Shown here: piece by piece, positions 1-12,019 of the stretch
Numbering within the stretch: the stretch's first letter is position 1
Layout of the letters: every line of letters begins with the position of its first letter
Source of the DNA: Balamuthia mandrillaris
Taxonomy: Eukaryota; Discosea; Longamoebia; Balamuthiidae
Assembly (NCBI GenBank): GCA_031835245.1
Contig: JAVKOQ010000039.1
Location: forward strand, 186,001-250,000
DNA: 64,000 bases
Direction of reading: 5' to 3'
Made by a program: the position numbers and the translations under genes
Notes under the pieces: generated by a model
Database searches by the model: none
What the model saw: only the letters and a program-made list of their open reading frames with translations
Told to the model about the DNA's origin: nothing

Positions 1-78
1 TCTCCGGGCCAGCTTCAGCGCCATCTCCAGACCTTCCTCGGCATAGGCTGAGCCATCGACTGCCACCAAATACTTCAT
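1..78 (-). CDS. Universal stress protein (UspA-type), N-terminal fragment
   Basis: The reverse strand starts with an ATG at 76-78 and encodes 26 residues, beginning MKYLVAVDGS and continuing with an EEGLEMALKLA-like helix, before running off the left edge. The hydrophobic first strand followed by VDGS and an amphipathic helix is the standard start of UspA-fold nucleotide-binding domains. In this family the first strand and the D-G-S loop lie at the ATP/AMP site. Only the first strand-helix unit is visible, so subtype, length and introns cannot be judged. The ATG follows a T-rich stretch typical of spacers here. Other UspA-fold domains, such as a domain fused to something larger, remain possible. 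Confidence 0.6.
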   Translation of the reverse strand, partial: MKYLVAVDGSAYAEEGLEMALKLARR

Positions 79-371
79 CTCTTTTTTTTTGTTTGGGTGT
101 GTTATTCGTGTCGTCCCGATATCAAGGGCACAATTCCCATGACGACACGACTTATCTTCTCCTTCTCTCGCTTTGTTTTCTTGGTACATTGGCCACAAGA
201 AGGTGAAGAAGAAGAAGGTCGAGCAGAAGAAGAAGAAGAACCACTGTTTTAACAAACGTGAAGAGGTGTTTGTTTTAAATAAGTGGAATAAATAAGCAGG
301 ATGAATAAATAAATCAATAAATAAAGAAGGACAATGGTGAATGCAGATGGCAGAGAGCGGGGGGCGATCGC

Positions 372-2495
372 TTATGGGGAGAAGGCGTCTTGAAAGAAGG
401 CATCCTCCGTGGAGAGCGAGTTACCGCGGCTTGTTCTGGCAGTGGATGTGCTGGATGAGTCCGAGGAGGAGGAAAGAGAAGAAGAAGAAGACGGCATTAC
501 AGCACTCTCCGAAGAGTTTCTCTTGCGGAGCAAATGGATCTCTCTACGCAACGTGGCACGGTGCTCCTCGTTCGTGATGCCCACTTCCAAAAGGTCTTTG
601 TTGGTGACGTACAGCAGGACGTCTCCCTTGAGGTCCTCCACACAAAAGAGGCTGTAATACTCCTCAAAGAGTTCCATTCGTGCCAACCATGTTGCCATCT
701 CTAGTTTATTCCATTTGCTCACAGCTGAGAAAAGAGATGTTACTGCTACAGGAACCAGAAATATAAAAGAACAAACAAGCTAGAAGCCGAAGGTACGTTT
801 GGAGAGAAAGTCCCGCGAAGCCATAGGTAGATGCATTTGTTGGAGGTGTCGAAGAAGCCGTTTGCGATGTCCCAGAGGGATTATGCCGGTGTCCAGAAGC
901 GTCTCCATTGTTTGCGCGCACAGCCGAGGCCCGGAGATACCATGCATGAGAAAGAGCTCTTTGTACTGACCTAGTTCCTCGATGCACGAAAGCCATTCGC
1001 AGGTTTCCTGCAATGTCCATTCATTTGGAGCTTTGTTGTTGGTTGTTTTGTGTTAAAAGAAGAGATAAAGCAACAGGGAACCAAAAGATAATGGTGAATG
1101 TACGTTTATCGATCCAGGAGGGAGGACGCGAGGCAGAATCCAGTGCACAGGTTCGCAAGAGTTCAATCTGATGCAAGACTTCCTTTCGGTCGCCGAGGCT
1201 GTGGATGCCCATTTCTTTAAGCTTGTTTCGGTCGTTCAGTTGCAGGAGCTTGTTGCCATCGACATGATGTTTCTTGAACTTGGGCCAGTAGTCCTCTTTC
1301 TTGATGCTTATCAACCATTGATGCACTTGTGTAACGCTCCACTCTAAAGTTTAAGAGAAGAGGAATCAGGTGGAAATGAAAGAGGAAGAACTTGAGATGA
1401 ACAAAACAAGAAGAAGGGAACGACGCAAGCTTACCAGAAGGCGAGTCTGCAAGAGAAGGAGAGCTTAACGATCGAACCCTATTTGGAGTGATATAACGGC
1501 GTAATAACCCGGCAGCGGACCGTGGAGATATTGAAGTCGATGATGATGGAGACCTCCCGTCCTTTTCTTCTTCTTTTGTTACATCAGCATCCTCTTCCTT
1601 CTGCGTTTGTTGTGGAAGCTGTCTTTCTGCATCCAAAAAGGGAGCAACGTCGGCCAGCCTTTCAACAACCCGCAGAAGAAGATCCCCGAAAATGCTGTTC
1701 ATGTCTTCCAACTTTTTTATGTGCAACCGCAGATGTTGATAGATCCGAAGCAACTGTTGGTCATTGGCTTGAACAGAGGAAGGAGAGGGAGAGAAAGATG
1801 AAGAAGCTGAGGAAGAGGTGAGCAAAGTTGTCAATGGAAGGGCATTAGCGATTTTCCGTTTCACCTTGCTGGAGGAAGAAGATAAATGAGGAGGGGAATG
1901 TTGGTGCGTCGGAGGGGTAGAAGCACGACTGGAGAGAGAGCCGTGAGAGGATGCTTTGGTGGGTTTGTTAAGTACTCTGTTTCTTTTTTTGTGATACTGT
2001 TGTTGTTTTATGTCTACAGCAACGGTCTTTGTTTTATCGTGCTTCGGTTCAGAAGAGGAATGAGAACTTGAAGACGAAGCAGAAGACGAAGAAGAAGACG
2101 AAGATGATGAAGAAGAATCATATGTAGCTGCACAAGTAATCAATGGAGCCGTATGGCTTCGATAAAAACTCGACTTGGGTGATGAAGTGGAGAAAGCCTT
2201 GAAAAAGTCGGAAACGATCTCCCCAGACGGTATCATGAAGTCGTCTGTCATGAAATGTAAATGTGAATCTGGAGGAAAGGAAATGACCTCGTTAACTAGT
2301 CTTTGGAGGATCTTTGCAACCGTAACTAACACTTGCTTCTTCTTTAGCAGCTCTCCTTTGCTTCGGTAGAGATCTGTGTGTTTCATTCAAACAAGAACAA
2401 CCAACAGAACGTCAAGAATAACAAGAATGGATGGAATAAGCACAACGAACGAGAACAGACCACCAAAAGAGAGAGCGAGAGAGAGAGAGCGAGAG

Positions 2496-2540
<45 letters not shown>

Positions 2541-3644
2541 CTGGTAAAGCTGAAAAGAACTTACCTGAACGAATGGACGCATCGGAGACGATGGCGGGAC
2601 AATAGAAGCGGAGGAACAGGATGCTGCCCAGAATTTTGTTTCCACTCCCTGGGAATCTTTTCTCCGCTTCGTTGAATGCATGCCGACACAGTTCTCTCAC
2701 CTCTCTGAATATTTAGGTTGGTGTTTAAAAGTTGTTGTTGTTGTAGGAAAGTGTCAACGAAACAAAAAACAAATTAGGCAGAACAAAAAAAAGGAAGTAA
2801 TGTTTACACAGGAAACAGCCACCGCGAAGAAATGATGGACGTCAAAAAGCTCTGACAAAGCGACACCAGGTTTTTCCGGTTCGCCACAAGCTCCTCCGCA
2901 GAAGAAACGTTGTCGGGGTTCACCTCAAAGTCGGCGGCCGGTCTCTCCACCGATGAGAGAAAGTCGCCAACCAGAGAACGAAGCGAAACCAGGCAAGGCT
3001 CCCCTTCTTTGCGGATATACTCGCTCAACCAGGTGCACGTGCAAGATGTGTCTCTCCACAAAAGTTCTTCTTGTTCTGTTTGCCAGAAGAGCATAGAGAA
3101 CAAACAAGTGAATGAATGATCTATTCAGAGATCAACGAGAAATAATTATAAAATATGGTCCAAAAATGGAAATAATTAAAATGATATCCATATTAGGATA
3201 TTTAATTGATTTTTTTACTTTAAATGGAAAGTAAATCTGATTTGGCGACTTGGAAAAATTTTTTCCTTCTTTCCGGTCTTCATGGTAGGAAGACTGAAAA
3301 GAAAGATAGAAAGGAAGGAAGGAAGGAAAAGGGGTTTTGTGGAAGAACGTACCGGTGTGGCTTATGCAGTGCGTCAGAGAGCGCTTCAACATGTCTATCT
3401 GAAGGTCGCCTCGTTGGTGGGCTTGATAGAGGTCCATCAGAGCGAGTCCCACCTCGGAGAGGGCTCCCGTTTCCAACCCTTTCTCCGAGGAAGACGAAGA
3501 AGAAGAAGATGAGTCTCTTCGGCAGTCTTTGATCAGCTCGACCACATCGAACTTTTCCAACAGGAACCTTTCGAAGCGTCCTAAACTATCCTGCCTGCTC
3601 TTGCTGGTTACATCTTTCTTCTTCTCATCTCTTGGAGAGGCCAT
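372..3644 (-). CDS. RasGAP protein with three C-terminal SAM domains
   Basis: Seven exons in transcription order: 3644-3353, 3075-2808, 2704-2565, 2373-1435, 1343-1104, 1030-797, 724-372; 821 residues, all phases consistent. Residues about 30-300 are a RasGAP domain, which speeds GTP hydrolysis by Ras. Seen are the arginine-finger context LLWRDT (Arg105) and the family motif FLRFYCPAI near residue 217. A Ser/Lys-rich linker follows. Three SAM domains then start near residues 547, 627 and 705, each on its own exon (EWSVTQVHQWL, NEWTLQETCEWL, SKWNKLEMATWL). SAM domains usually mediate oligomerisation or adaptor binding, so this is probably a membrane-signalling scaffold that switches Ras off; its location is not visible. 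The start is the second in-frame start-like codon (GTG then ATG). Confidence 0.85.
2467..2537. repeat. (GA)n / (CT)n microsatellite in a RasGAP intron
   Basis: Purine run on the + strand, so CT-rich on the sense strand of the gene. It lies in the intron between exons 3 and 4, upstream of the acceptor at 2374, and may serve as an enlarged polypyrimidine tract. Confidence 0.8.
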
Positions 3645-4060
3645 CACTTTGTTTTAACTCTCTCTTCCTTCCTCCCCCCTCCTCCTCCTCCTCTCCTCTC
3701 GTTTGTTTGTTGAGACCAAAAAAAAACTAGTTCAAGAGCGGTAAAGAACAAAAATGAGGTCTTTTCTCAAGTCGCAATTGTAGAATGGGCCAATCACAAA
3801 ATTGGTTGTAAGTTCCTATTTTAGAAATACTTGCCCAGAAAAGTAAACTTGAATGAGTCGGTAGCCCAACTAGTACTGTAGCGCACGTCTACAGGCTTGC
3901 TTTCATCCTTTGCCGACCTTCATTTGCGTCGTTTGCAGTTCACGGAGAACTGAAACGGCGCGCAAAATAGCGACGGAGAATCTTGAGAGATCTTCCCTTG
4001 TTTCCCTCTAAAGTCGTTGACTTTTTTTTTTGAATTCGAGATGGTTTTATGTGAGTTTGT
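3645..4060. other. Spacer between RasGAP-SAM start and the Zn2Cys6 gene end
   Basis: No coding potential seen. It must hold the RasGAP promoter and the 3' end of the upstream gene. A CCAAT core near 3791 and an inverted ATTGG about 10 bp away could be NF-Y-type sites. This is only a motif match. No TATA box was found. Confidence 0.3.
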
Positions 4061-7000
4061 TTATGTGGTGAGCTGGTCGTCATGCGATGTTGTTACAACG
4101 AGTTGCATATGGTCCTCATCTACAACATTATTACTCTCCTCCACAACCTCATCTGCTTCTTCTTCTCCATTCTGATGAGCTTCCTCTTCCTCTTCCTCTT
4201 CCTCTTCTGCTTCCTCCTCCTCTTCAAGTTGTTGTTGATGAGGATGTAGCACTTGTTCTTCTATTGGTTGTTCGTGCTGATGAAGTGTATGCTCTTGTTG
4301 CTGGGGGTGTTCTTGTGGTTGGTGTTGATGATGGTGCGCTTCTTCATTCATAGTAAATTGATGATGAAGCTCTGCTTGTCCTTGTTCTTCTTCTTCCTCC
4401 TCCTCCTCCTCTTCCTCAGTTTGGTGGTCATGTTGCTGCTCGTGTTCATGTTGATGGAGGAGATGATGATGAAGTTCGTGTCCTTCCCCTTCGTCGTTTT
4501 GATGCACATGATGAAGGTGATGATCGTCGTGCATCTGCACGTGTTGCATGTCTTCTTCGCCTTCAGTCTGATGTCCGTGAAGGTGATGATGGTGATGAAG
4601 GTCGTGATGTTGTTGCTCCCCTTCCTCCACATGAAGTCCTTCTTTGGTTCCTCCTTGTTGATGTTGTCCCTCATGCTCTTCTTGGTGTTGGTCTTCTTCG
4701 TGGTGATGAAGATGATGATGGAGATCGTGATGATGTTCTTCCAATCCGACATCCACTTCGACTCCATGATGATGCTGCTGATGGTGATGTTGGTCGTCAT
4801 CGTGTTGATGAAAGTCGTGCAGCCCGGCCATCTTCGCCAGCGAGGCTTGTAGCTGTGCATCCGCCGAAGCAAATAGCCTATTTGTGTTTAATGTATCAGA
4901 ATAAAATGAAACCGATGACAAAAGAAAAGATAGAAAGAAACAAACCCATCCATAGTGAGACTGAGATTGACTTCAAACTTGAGGTCAGGTTGGGGCTGAG
5001 TGAACTTTTGCATTTTGCAAAACTCGGCAATGCGGGTCCAGTTTGTAGCCAACAGTGCCAACTTCAGCTGATCGCTCCGTCCCGTGTTCGGATCCAACAA
5101 GTCAAACTGCTCCAACAAATGAATCTCATACAACAATCCATCCTCCTTATGATGATGAGAACTTGCCTCTTGCCCTCCTCCTGCTCTTAACTTGGCCAAC
5201 TTGGCAGCAGAGTACTCTACCACCCACAATTCCAAGAAGGTACCATTGACCACCAAAGCGGGCATGCAAAAGGCGTTCTGCTGCTCCACACGAAGTGCAG
5301 TCACCACGTCCTCCGGCAACTGCTCCACGTGCATGCCTTGCGTGTGTTGCACCAGCCATTGCAGGCGGAGCTCTAGCAAAGCGGCGGCGCTCATCAGAGC
5401 AGAGGCCAGCGTTTGCTCCACAGCGAGGGCGCGTTCCTCCTCAGAGGCGATCCTCTCTCGCTCAGCTGCAGCTGCGGCGGCAGCGGCTGCGGCTGCAGCC
5501 ACAAATTGCCTCTCTTCCTCTTGTGCTGCCGTTTCTGCTTCATGATCATCATGTTTCTCTTCCTTTATGCTTTCTCCTCCTTCCACGTTGGTAGTTGCTC
5601 CTTCTGTTTCTTCGTTCATGCTTTCTCCCTCAGCAGTTTCAGTTACTTCTGCAGTTGTTACCTCCGCAGCAGCCGACGAGGAAGCAGCAATAGAAGCTGA
5701 AGAGGCAGCCACATTATCATGATGGTGATGATGGAGCGGCTCTTCTTGCACATGTGCATGTACGTGTTCTGCTTTCAAGGAACTCTCTCCAAAGGCGATC
5801 ATGGCGTAGGGCATCTTCACAAAGAAGCCTCCAAATGTGGCAAGTCCTCCTACATTGCTTCCTCCCCCTTCATCTGCAGATGTCGGCGCACCCGATGAAG
5901 AAGAACTTGACGGGGCACTGACTCCACCAACACCGCTGGCCCCACTCCCAGCTCCAGTCGCAGTAACAGCTGACGAGGGGGCAGTCGAATGAAGTGAGGA
6001 AGGATCAGCGTGATTGAGAGGAGGGAGGATGACAGCAGGGGAGAAGCCGCAAAGTCGATCGATGGACATGTAGGCATCCTTTGGCATTTGGTCCAAGTTC
6101 AACTTTTGGATTTGGAATATGGCATATGGCGTTATTTGCTCGAGCTTTATTTGATCCCTTCATCATGGTTAAAGGCGTTTGTTAGAATAAGGGAACGTGG
6201 CACAAAGGATGAAATTGAGAAGAATAATTTCAAAGACTTAATATGAAAATAGAAAAATAAAAAGAAAATAGGACTTACTCTAAAGCTATGATGCCCTCTT
6301 CAGGTTGTATCATGGGCTCAGTTAGCCATTGGGTGTACAATCCCATCCAAGCGTTCTTCATCGAGGATGTGGACCTGATGGAAGACAGCTCCACCGCTCT
6401 TCTCTCCATGTGCAGCACTTGCGTCCAGAAAGCAAAGCTCGGCGATGTGGCCCCTGCAGAGAACCATTCCTCCTCTTGGTGTTCATACTATTGAAACAAA
6501 GAAAACAAAAGATGAATAAATACATCTCAAAAGACGGGAAAGCCGAAAGAGAAACAAAACAAAGACGAACCAGTGGCCATACATCAGTCTTGTCAAACAT
6601 AGCGGCCTATTTAATGAGAGGGAGGGAGAGAAAAAATGAGATAACTTCCTTCATTGGAATAACAACAGAAGCAAAGAAGAAAGAGATACCAATGACTTTC
6701 GCAACTGATTGGGGATTTTCCAGTCGGGGTGAGGTCTCAGGCGATCCAAAGACAACAACTCCCGTATTTTCTGCGCATTAAGGCTGGTCGGCTCATTTCC
6801 AAGAGTTTGTCTGCAGGTAAGAATTCTCTCCCGTATTTCATCGACTGGTTGAGAAAACAAAGTAAAAAACAAACAAAGCGGTCAAGAGTTGGCTTTTGTA
6901 TACAAATAGCTAAAGGGGGAGAGATCGTACTGTCTGAAGGTAATAAAGTGCGTAAAGCGGCTGTGGCTTGGATATGTCTGAGAACGCGCATTTGAAAAGC

Positions 7001-9004
7001 ATGAAGGATAAGTAAAGCTAAACATTGTGCAACTTACATTCAAGAAAAAAAAAAACAGAATGAAGATTTGCTCAAATAGAACGTACAGTTCTTCGGCTTC
7101 TTTGAACAGGGCGGCGTAGTGATTGCTTACTGCTCTTTGTCCGGCTGATACTTTCTGCGGAAATAGAGCTTCTTCCATCTGCCAAAAAAGGTGAGGAGAG
7201 AAGAAAAACAAAAAAGGAAAGGAAAGGAAAGGAAAGGAAAGGAAAGATAAACATACTCTTGGTTTCTTCGGAGAAGAACCTCCGTAGAGCAAATCGGTTC
7301 TAGCAAATAGGTTCGTATCGATGGGCGTGCGTTTGGAGGAATAGGAGGCGCTTTGAGTTTGATTATGTCTGCGTGATGGCGATTGGGGCGTTTGTTGTTG
7401 GCTGGTTGTCGATGTTTGAGATTGTGGATAAACAGATGGAGATATTGTGGCAGAGGAGGTATTGGGAAGAGAGGAAGAGGCGTAAAGGTTCTGTCTGGTA
7501 TTGTTGTTAAGTTGGAGAGTGCCACCGCTGCTGAGAAGGCTTTGCATGAGGGCTGCGGTGGTTCCAGGAGGGAATGCTGCTGTTTGTTGGGAAATGCCAC
7601 TAAACGGATTGCTCAGTGGAGTTCCCGCAGGCGGAGAGAGAAGACCCAGGTTATTGTTATTGTTAGTTGCGACGTGTTGTCGTTTGAGAGGGGAAGAAGG
7701 TTGTTGTGTTGCGTTTGCTGTTGTGTTTGTTGCTGTGGGTGTAAGTGAAGGTTGTGTGGTGGCTGTGGCAGCGGATGGAGTGGGCGTGTTCGTGGCTGTT
7801 GTAGATGAGGCTGTTGTCGTGGATGTGGCACTCTGTTGTTGCAACATCGTTGATGTTGTGTTGTTGGTTGGTGTTCGTTGTTGTTGGGCAGCGAAAAATG
7901 TTCCAGCAGTGGGATTCACATAAGCAGCTGCCGCCGCCGCCAAGCTTGCAGCATCCAACGCTTTCCAAGTTGCTGCAGTAGTTTGCAATTGCTGCTGTTG
8001 CAAGGAAGTGGTGTTGTTAGAAGCAGCTGCTGTTGCTGCGGTGCTGGCGAGCAGCTCTTCCCAATTGCGAGGCAACATGGCAGCAGCCACTTGTTGTGCA
8101 TTGCTGCTGAGCATCGTTTGTTGGTGTGGAAGTTGCGTCGTTGAGTGATGGAGTTGAGCCGAAGAAGAGGAGGTAGACGGAGAGGTAACCGTAGTAGAGG
8201 TTGAGGAGGAGATTTGGTTGTGTTTTCGTTTGCGAGAGGATGTTCGTTTTTTTCGTGGTATGTCTGTACAACAGTCTTCCAGGCCGTTGCGCACGCACTT
8301 GTGGCAGGGCCGTTGATTATCGCACCCTGTCTTTCGTTTCCTACAATTTGTGCACGCGCTCTTGACTTGTTTTCTTTTAGGTCGCGTCTTGGCTTTGCGC
8401 GAGTTGTTGGGAGAGCCGCCGCCTCCTCCCACTCCTACTCCAACGCTGCCGCCATGAACAACAGCATCTGTTATGCCTTGCAAAGCGTGTGTGGCCGAAG
8501 CTGAACGCTGAGTAATGGAAGAGGGGTCAATGGCTCCTCCACCCGCCCCACCAGTAGCAGCTGCAGCAGCTGCGGCCACTTCCAGAGAGGGATACAAAAG
8601 AGATGTTAGAGAGGCCATGCTCGCTGCTGCCATCGCGTTGTTTGTGGCTTGGGTAGCAGCATTGCGTTGCGGGGATGATTGTTGTGGCAACATTTGGGGA
8701 TGATTGCTGCGAGCCACCATTCCGTTGCTTGCTCCTTGGCCCACCATAAATGAGGTACTGAAACGAGAGAGAGAGAGAGAGAAGTGAGCAAAAAGTTCAA
8801 TAGTATTTTTAATAAAACTACGCACCCCGCTTGCTGAAGACTCTGCACAGTGGAAGCATTGTGTGTGCGTTGCAGAGTAGGTGAGAACCCGGTGGTGGGA
8901 TAGTTTCGAATTCCTCCTGCTCCTAGCTGCAACAGCTGAGCGGAAAGCTGTGGATTTGTGAGCTGTCCTGCCTGGACACAGGCAAGCATCTGCGAAACGC
9001 GAAA

Positions 9005-9047
<43 letters not shown>

Positions 9048-9327
9048 GCAATGAGAACAAGACATGATAGCTGAAAGAGAAAGCATATAAAAATAGAAGT
9101 ACCTGTTGTGTGAGAAGCTGTGCTCTCTGTAGCTCAGCAGGGTCAACGACGGTGGTTTTGTCCACCTTGTCCTGACCCTTGTCCTCACTCCCATTATTGG
9201 TTGCATATCCGGAGGAAGAGGCCATCACGGAGGGCACCAGCTGGAGGAGGTACTCCACAGACACAGGGATCTGGGAGTAATTGGGAAACTTGAAGGGGTC
9301 GCTCGGGTCCAACTGATTGTTTTGCAT
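4061..9327 (-). CDS. Zn(II)2Cys6 transcription factor with histidine-rich tail
   Basis: Ten exons: 9327-9103, 8989-8826, 8757-7257, 7178-7087, 6977-6931, 6844-6690, 6606-6571, 6487-6279, 6157-4946, 4877-4061; 1485 residues, phases consistent. The acceptor of exon 9 (6157/6158) is the least certain junction. Around residues 260-290 is a binuclear zinc cluster: ACTNCRKRKTGC, then DNQRPCHKC and a final Cys pair, spaced C-x2-C-x6-C-x5-C-x2-C-x7-C as in Gal4-type DNA-binding domains, followed by a basic KKRTSSRKRK stretch. Flanking regions are Gln/Asn/Thr/Ala-rich, as in activation domains. The last exon encodes about 270 residues that are nearly all His, Gln, Glu and Asp. The part between residues 630 and 900 matches no domain I can name. 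Nuclear sequence-specific regulation is likely; targets are unknown. Confidence 0.8.
7216..7246. repeat. (GGAAA)n pentanucleotide repeat in an intron
   Basis: About six GGAAA units in the intron between exons 3 and 4 of the Zn2Cys6 gene, giving CTTTC on the sense strand. Confidence 0.85.
9008..9043. repeat. (GA)n microsatellite in an intron
   Basis: Uninterrupted GA run just upstream of the acceptor for exon 2 of the Zn2Cys6 gene; CT on the sense strand. Confidence 0.85.
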
Positions 9328-9640
9328 GGCGAAAAGAAGCGGTTGTTTGGTTGATGGGCGAAGACGGGCGAAAAGGGAAAAGCAAAGAGGAAAGAGACAG
9401 AAACGAAAACGGTCACTTCGTTTGCTCGTGACAGAAGAAACTGGAACAACAAAAAAAAGCAAGAAAGAAAAACAGTAAGTTCGTGTGTACAAACAAATGG
9501 GAGCAAGGGAGCATTCTTTGAATGCGGGAAGAGGAGAAAGCGGTGGAGAGAAGCGTGCACAGAAATGGGAAAACAGAGAAAGAAAGAAAACAGCGAGAAA
9601 ATAACACCCTCTGTGACGAGAAGCGTCACAGAATGAAGAG

Positions 9641-9682
<42 letters not shown>

Positions 9683-10624
9683 GGGAGAGAAGGATTACCT
9701 TGACGTTGAGCCTGAAAAATGCAACTATTAATAAAGTTGCAAATGGCCCAACAAAAACACTGCGTTGCGTGGTGTGGAGGCTTTTTTTTTGTGTGCCGCA
9801 CCAAACGGATGGAGCTCACCTCCCCCCTGGTGAGAGCTGTTTGTTTGCCAAAGGCCGAACAAACATGTCGGTCAGACGATCAAGAAGCAAGAACGGAGAC
9901 ACCACAGAGAGGAAACTATGAAAAAAAAATAGCAAAAAAAAAAGAATCATACGTTCAAACGGCAAAAAAAGTGGATTGGGTCCACTCAATCCGGAGGGAT
10001 CCAATCTCACTTTTTCTTTTTTTTTTCCCCTCACAAGATTTCGATTCGTTACCGAAACGGTTTTTTTTTTGGCGCGCTTTTTTCTTTGCTGTGGAATGGA
10101 AATCCTTTTCTTTGGTAAACGGAGTCTCCCACTTCCCCCCCACGGAGTCTTCCTCTGCTGCGGAGTCTTGCTCTTCTGACTCCGCTTTTTTTTTCCGTTT
10201 TTTGCTGTCTGCTGTTTGTGTGTGTTTTCCCCCTTTTTTATTATTATTATTTATGGCAAAGACAAACTTTATTTTTTTTGGCCGGAAGAAAAATAAAGGG
10301 GGGGATCGAGCGTAAATTCAAACCACCAATCTGAAATCAAAAAAGCACCTTGCGGATCTGAAATGTCGACAAAATTTAACCGCAGCTTTTGCCTAAAGAG
10401 CGAGAGAAGATTAAGAGCGAGAGGAGAGACGTGAGAGAGAGAGGAGAGAGACGTGAGAGAGAGAGAGAGAGAGCGCGCGAGAGAAGAGAAAGACGCGAGC
10501 GAGCGAGGAGAGAGACGCGAGAGCGAGAGAGAGGGAGAGAGAGGAGAGAGAGCTAGAGAGAGACTCCAGAGAGAGACGCCAGAGAGGAGAGAGAGACGCG
10601 AGAGAGAGAGAGAGAGGGAGACGC

Positions 10625-10659
<35 letters not shown>

Positions 10660-10698
10660 GAAGATAATGGCACACGTTCTTGTTTTTTTTGTTTTTGT
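9328..10698. other. Upstream region of the Zn2Cys6 gene and 3' flank of the next gene
   Basis: Nothing convincing is encoded in these 1.37 kb. The right part holds a large degenerate purine array (10395-10660). The middle (9980-10300) has many T-runs. A TGTCGACA palindrome lies at 10364-10371. A 15-mer TTCAAACCRCCAATC at 10317-10331 recurs at 21122-21136, in another spacer. An untranslated 5' exon of the Zn2Cys6 gene could lie near 9430-9700, where pyrimidine-rich acceptor-like sequence occurs on the minus strand. Confidence 0.4.
10395..10660. repeat. Degenerate GA-rich (GAGAGAC-type) array
   Basis: About 265 bp of nearly pure purine on the + strand, with GAGAGA runs interrupted by ACGC and GCGA. 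It translates on both strands into Arg/Glu or Ser/Leu runs that I regard as artefacts. It follows the stop codon of the minus-strand gene at 10699. Confidence 0.85.
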
Positions 10699-11691
10699 TT
10701 AGGGAGCAAAAAGCGAGCGAGAAGCAACAGACGCTCTCGAGCGACTCGCAGCCGAAGTTCGTCCCCCGCTGGACCCAGGCGGCGCCGTCGCGGGCGACTG
10801 CTGTCTCCGTCCCGAGAGGGACAGCAATCGTTGTGGAGGAGGGGTAAAGGAAGAGGAAGCAGCGGAAGGAGGGGCGCCAAAGAGAATGGTAAAGGAGATG
10901 GGTTGGCTGGCAAAGTGAACGTTCTCCGGGTGGGCGTAGTGAAACAAGCGCAGGGCTCCGCGCAGCCGCCTCTCCCCTAGCCGCTTCTGGAGGTCGTAGG
11001 CCGAGCGGCTGTCGTCCAGCACCTTGGTGTCGAGGTAGAGATGCTGAACGGGGTGCATGCGCACACGTATCAACGTTCTGTAGTCGTTGAGCAAAGCAAA
11101 CACACGCCGCTTCTCATTCTCCTTTGACCTCGTTTCTGTTGTGTCCATCTCCATCTCCATCTCCATCTCTGTTTCTGTTGTTGTGGTTGTGCTTGTTGCT
11201 GCTCCTACGTTTTTCCAGGCCTCTCTTTTCTCGGGGCCCTCTTGGAATGGATACAGGTAGTTGAAGAAGAGCATCATGCCCTGCAATTCCTCACCGTCCA
11301 ACTCGCGCTCCAGCTGCTTCTCGGTGCGGAGGTGGGCAAAGGGTTCGCTCTCGTCGAACAGCTTGCAGCCCTGGCGTTGCCGCAGCAGGCTCCGCAACTC
11401 GTTCAGGAGCAACATGCCACGCCTCGGGAACGCCGCCGCGTATCTGTGAAGCAGCTCATCCCCATCCTCATCTTCCGGTTGGTAGTCATCATCCTCATCC
11501 TCGTCCTCTTCTTCCTCTTCGTCGAACAAGTCGGGTTCGCCCAACAACCGATCCCGTTCTTGGCGGAGGGAGATGATGGTGGCCAAGGCCTCTTGCAAGC
11601 TGTTCATCGCCGGGAGACGAAAGAACTCTGTCCGTTGCTGTTGCTGTTGCTGTTGTAGTTGCTGCAGATGACTTTGCCCTGCTGCGCTCAT
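10699..11691 (-). CDS. Unknown single-exon acidic protein, 330 residues
   Basis: One uninterrupted frame with an ATG at 11689-11691 and stop at 10699-10701. Residues 1-20 are Gln-rich. A DE tract of about 20 residues lies near position 60. The segments around residues 85-145 (leucine-rich, charged) and 195-260 look globular, separated by a low-complexity Thr/Glu/Met stretch. The C-terminal 50 residues are Ser/Arg-rich. I recognise no domain. Support for a real gene comes from its length, good composition in the globular segments and a TATA-like sequence about 30 bp upstream. It lacks introns, unlike most neighbours. Confidence 0.65.
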   Translation of the reverse strand: MSAAGQSHLQQLQQQQQQQRTEFFRLPAMNSLQEALATIISLRQERDRLLGEPDLFDEEEEEDEDEDDDYQPEDEDGDELLHRYAAAFPRRGMLLLNELRSLLRQRQGCKLFDESEPFAHLRTEKQLERELDGEELQGMMLFFNYLYPFQEGPEKREAWKNVGAATSTTTTTETEMEMEMEMDTTETRSKENEKRRVFALLNDYRTLIRVRMHPVQHLYLDTKVLDDSRSAYDLQKRLGERRLRGALRLFHYAHPENVHFASQPISFTILFGAPPSAASSSFTPPPQRLLSLSGRRQQSPATAPPGSSGGRTSAASRSRASVASRSLFAP

Positions 11692-11720
11692 GCTTTGTTG
11701 AAGAGACTCAAAGACTGAGC

Positions 11721-11728
11721 TATATAAG
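11721..11728 (-). promoter_or_regulatory. TATA-like element upstream of the acidic-protein gene
   Basis: TTATATAG on the minus strand, about 30 bp before the ATG at 11691. At normal TATA spacing, transcription would begin almost at the start codon, giving a very short leader. This is motif-based only. Confidence 0.4.
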
Positions 11729-12019
11729 CCCCAAAAAATTTTATCGCCCAGCGAAAACCGTTACCGCCTCTTTGTTGTGTGTGGCCAAGCGGAGTTGACT
11801 CCTCAAAGCTCGCGCAACGAAACGAGACTTTGCTGCAAGTAACAAATGAAAAAGAAGAAATAGGCAAAAAAAAGAGAGAAGCAAAAAAAAGGTAGGTCGG
11901 ACACCCACTCGCTCCACCTGGTACCGACCCTTATTGTCAACGAGGTACCAAGGCGTTCATCAAGCTTGGAGTGAAGCTGTCCGTGGCGAGGTCGCAGTCC
12001 AACGCAGCAAGGCGTTGCC

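Noticed and set aside
10453-10980. 175-codon Arg/Glu-rich frame on the + strand
   Set aside because: Translation of a GA microsatellite and antisense of a better gene.
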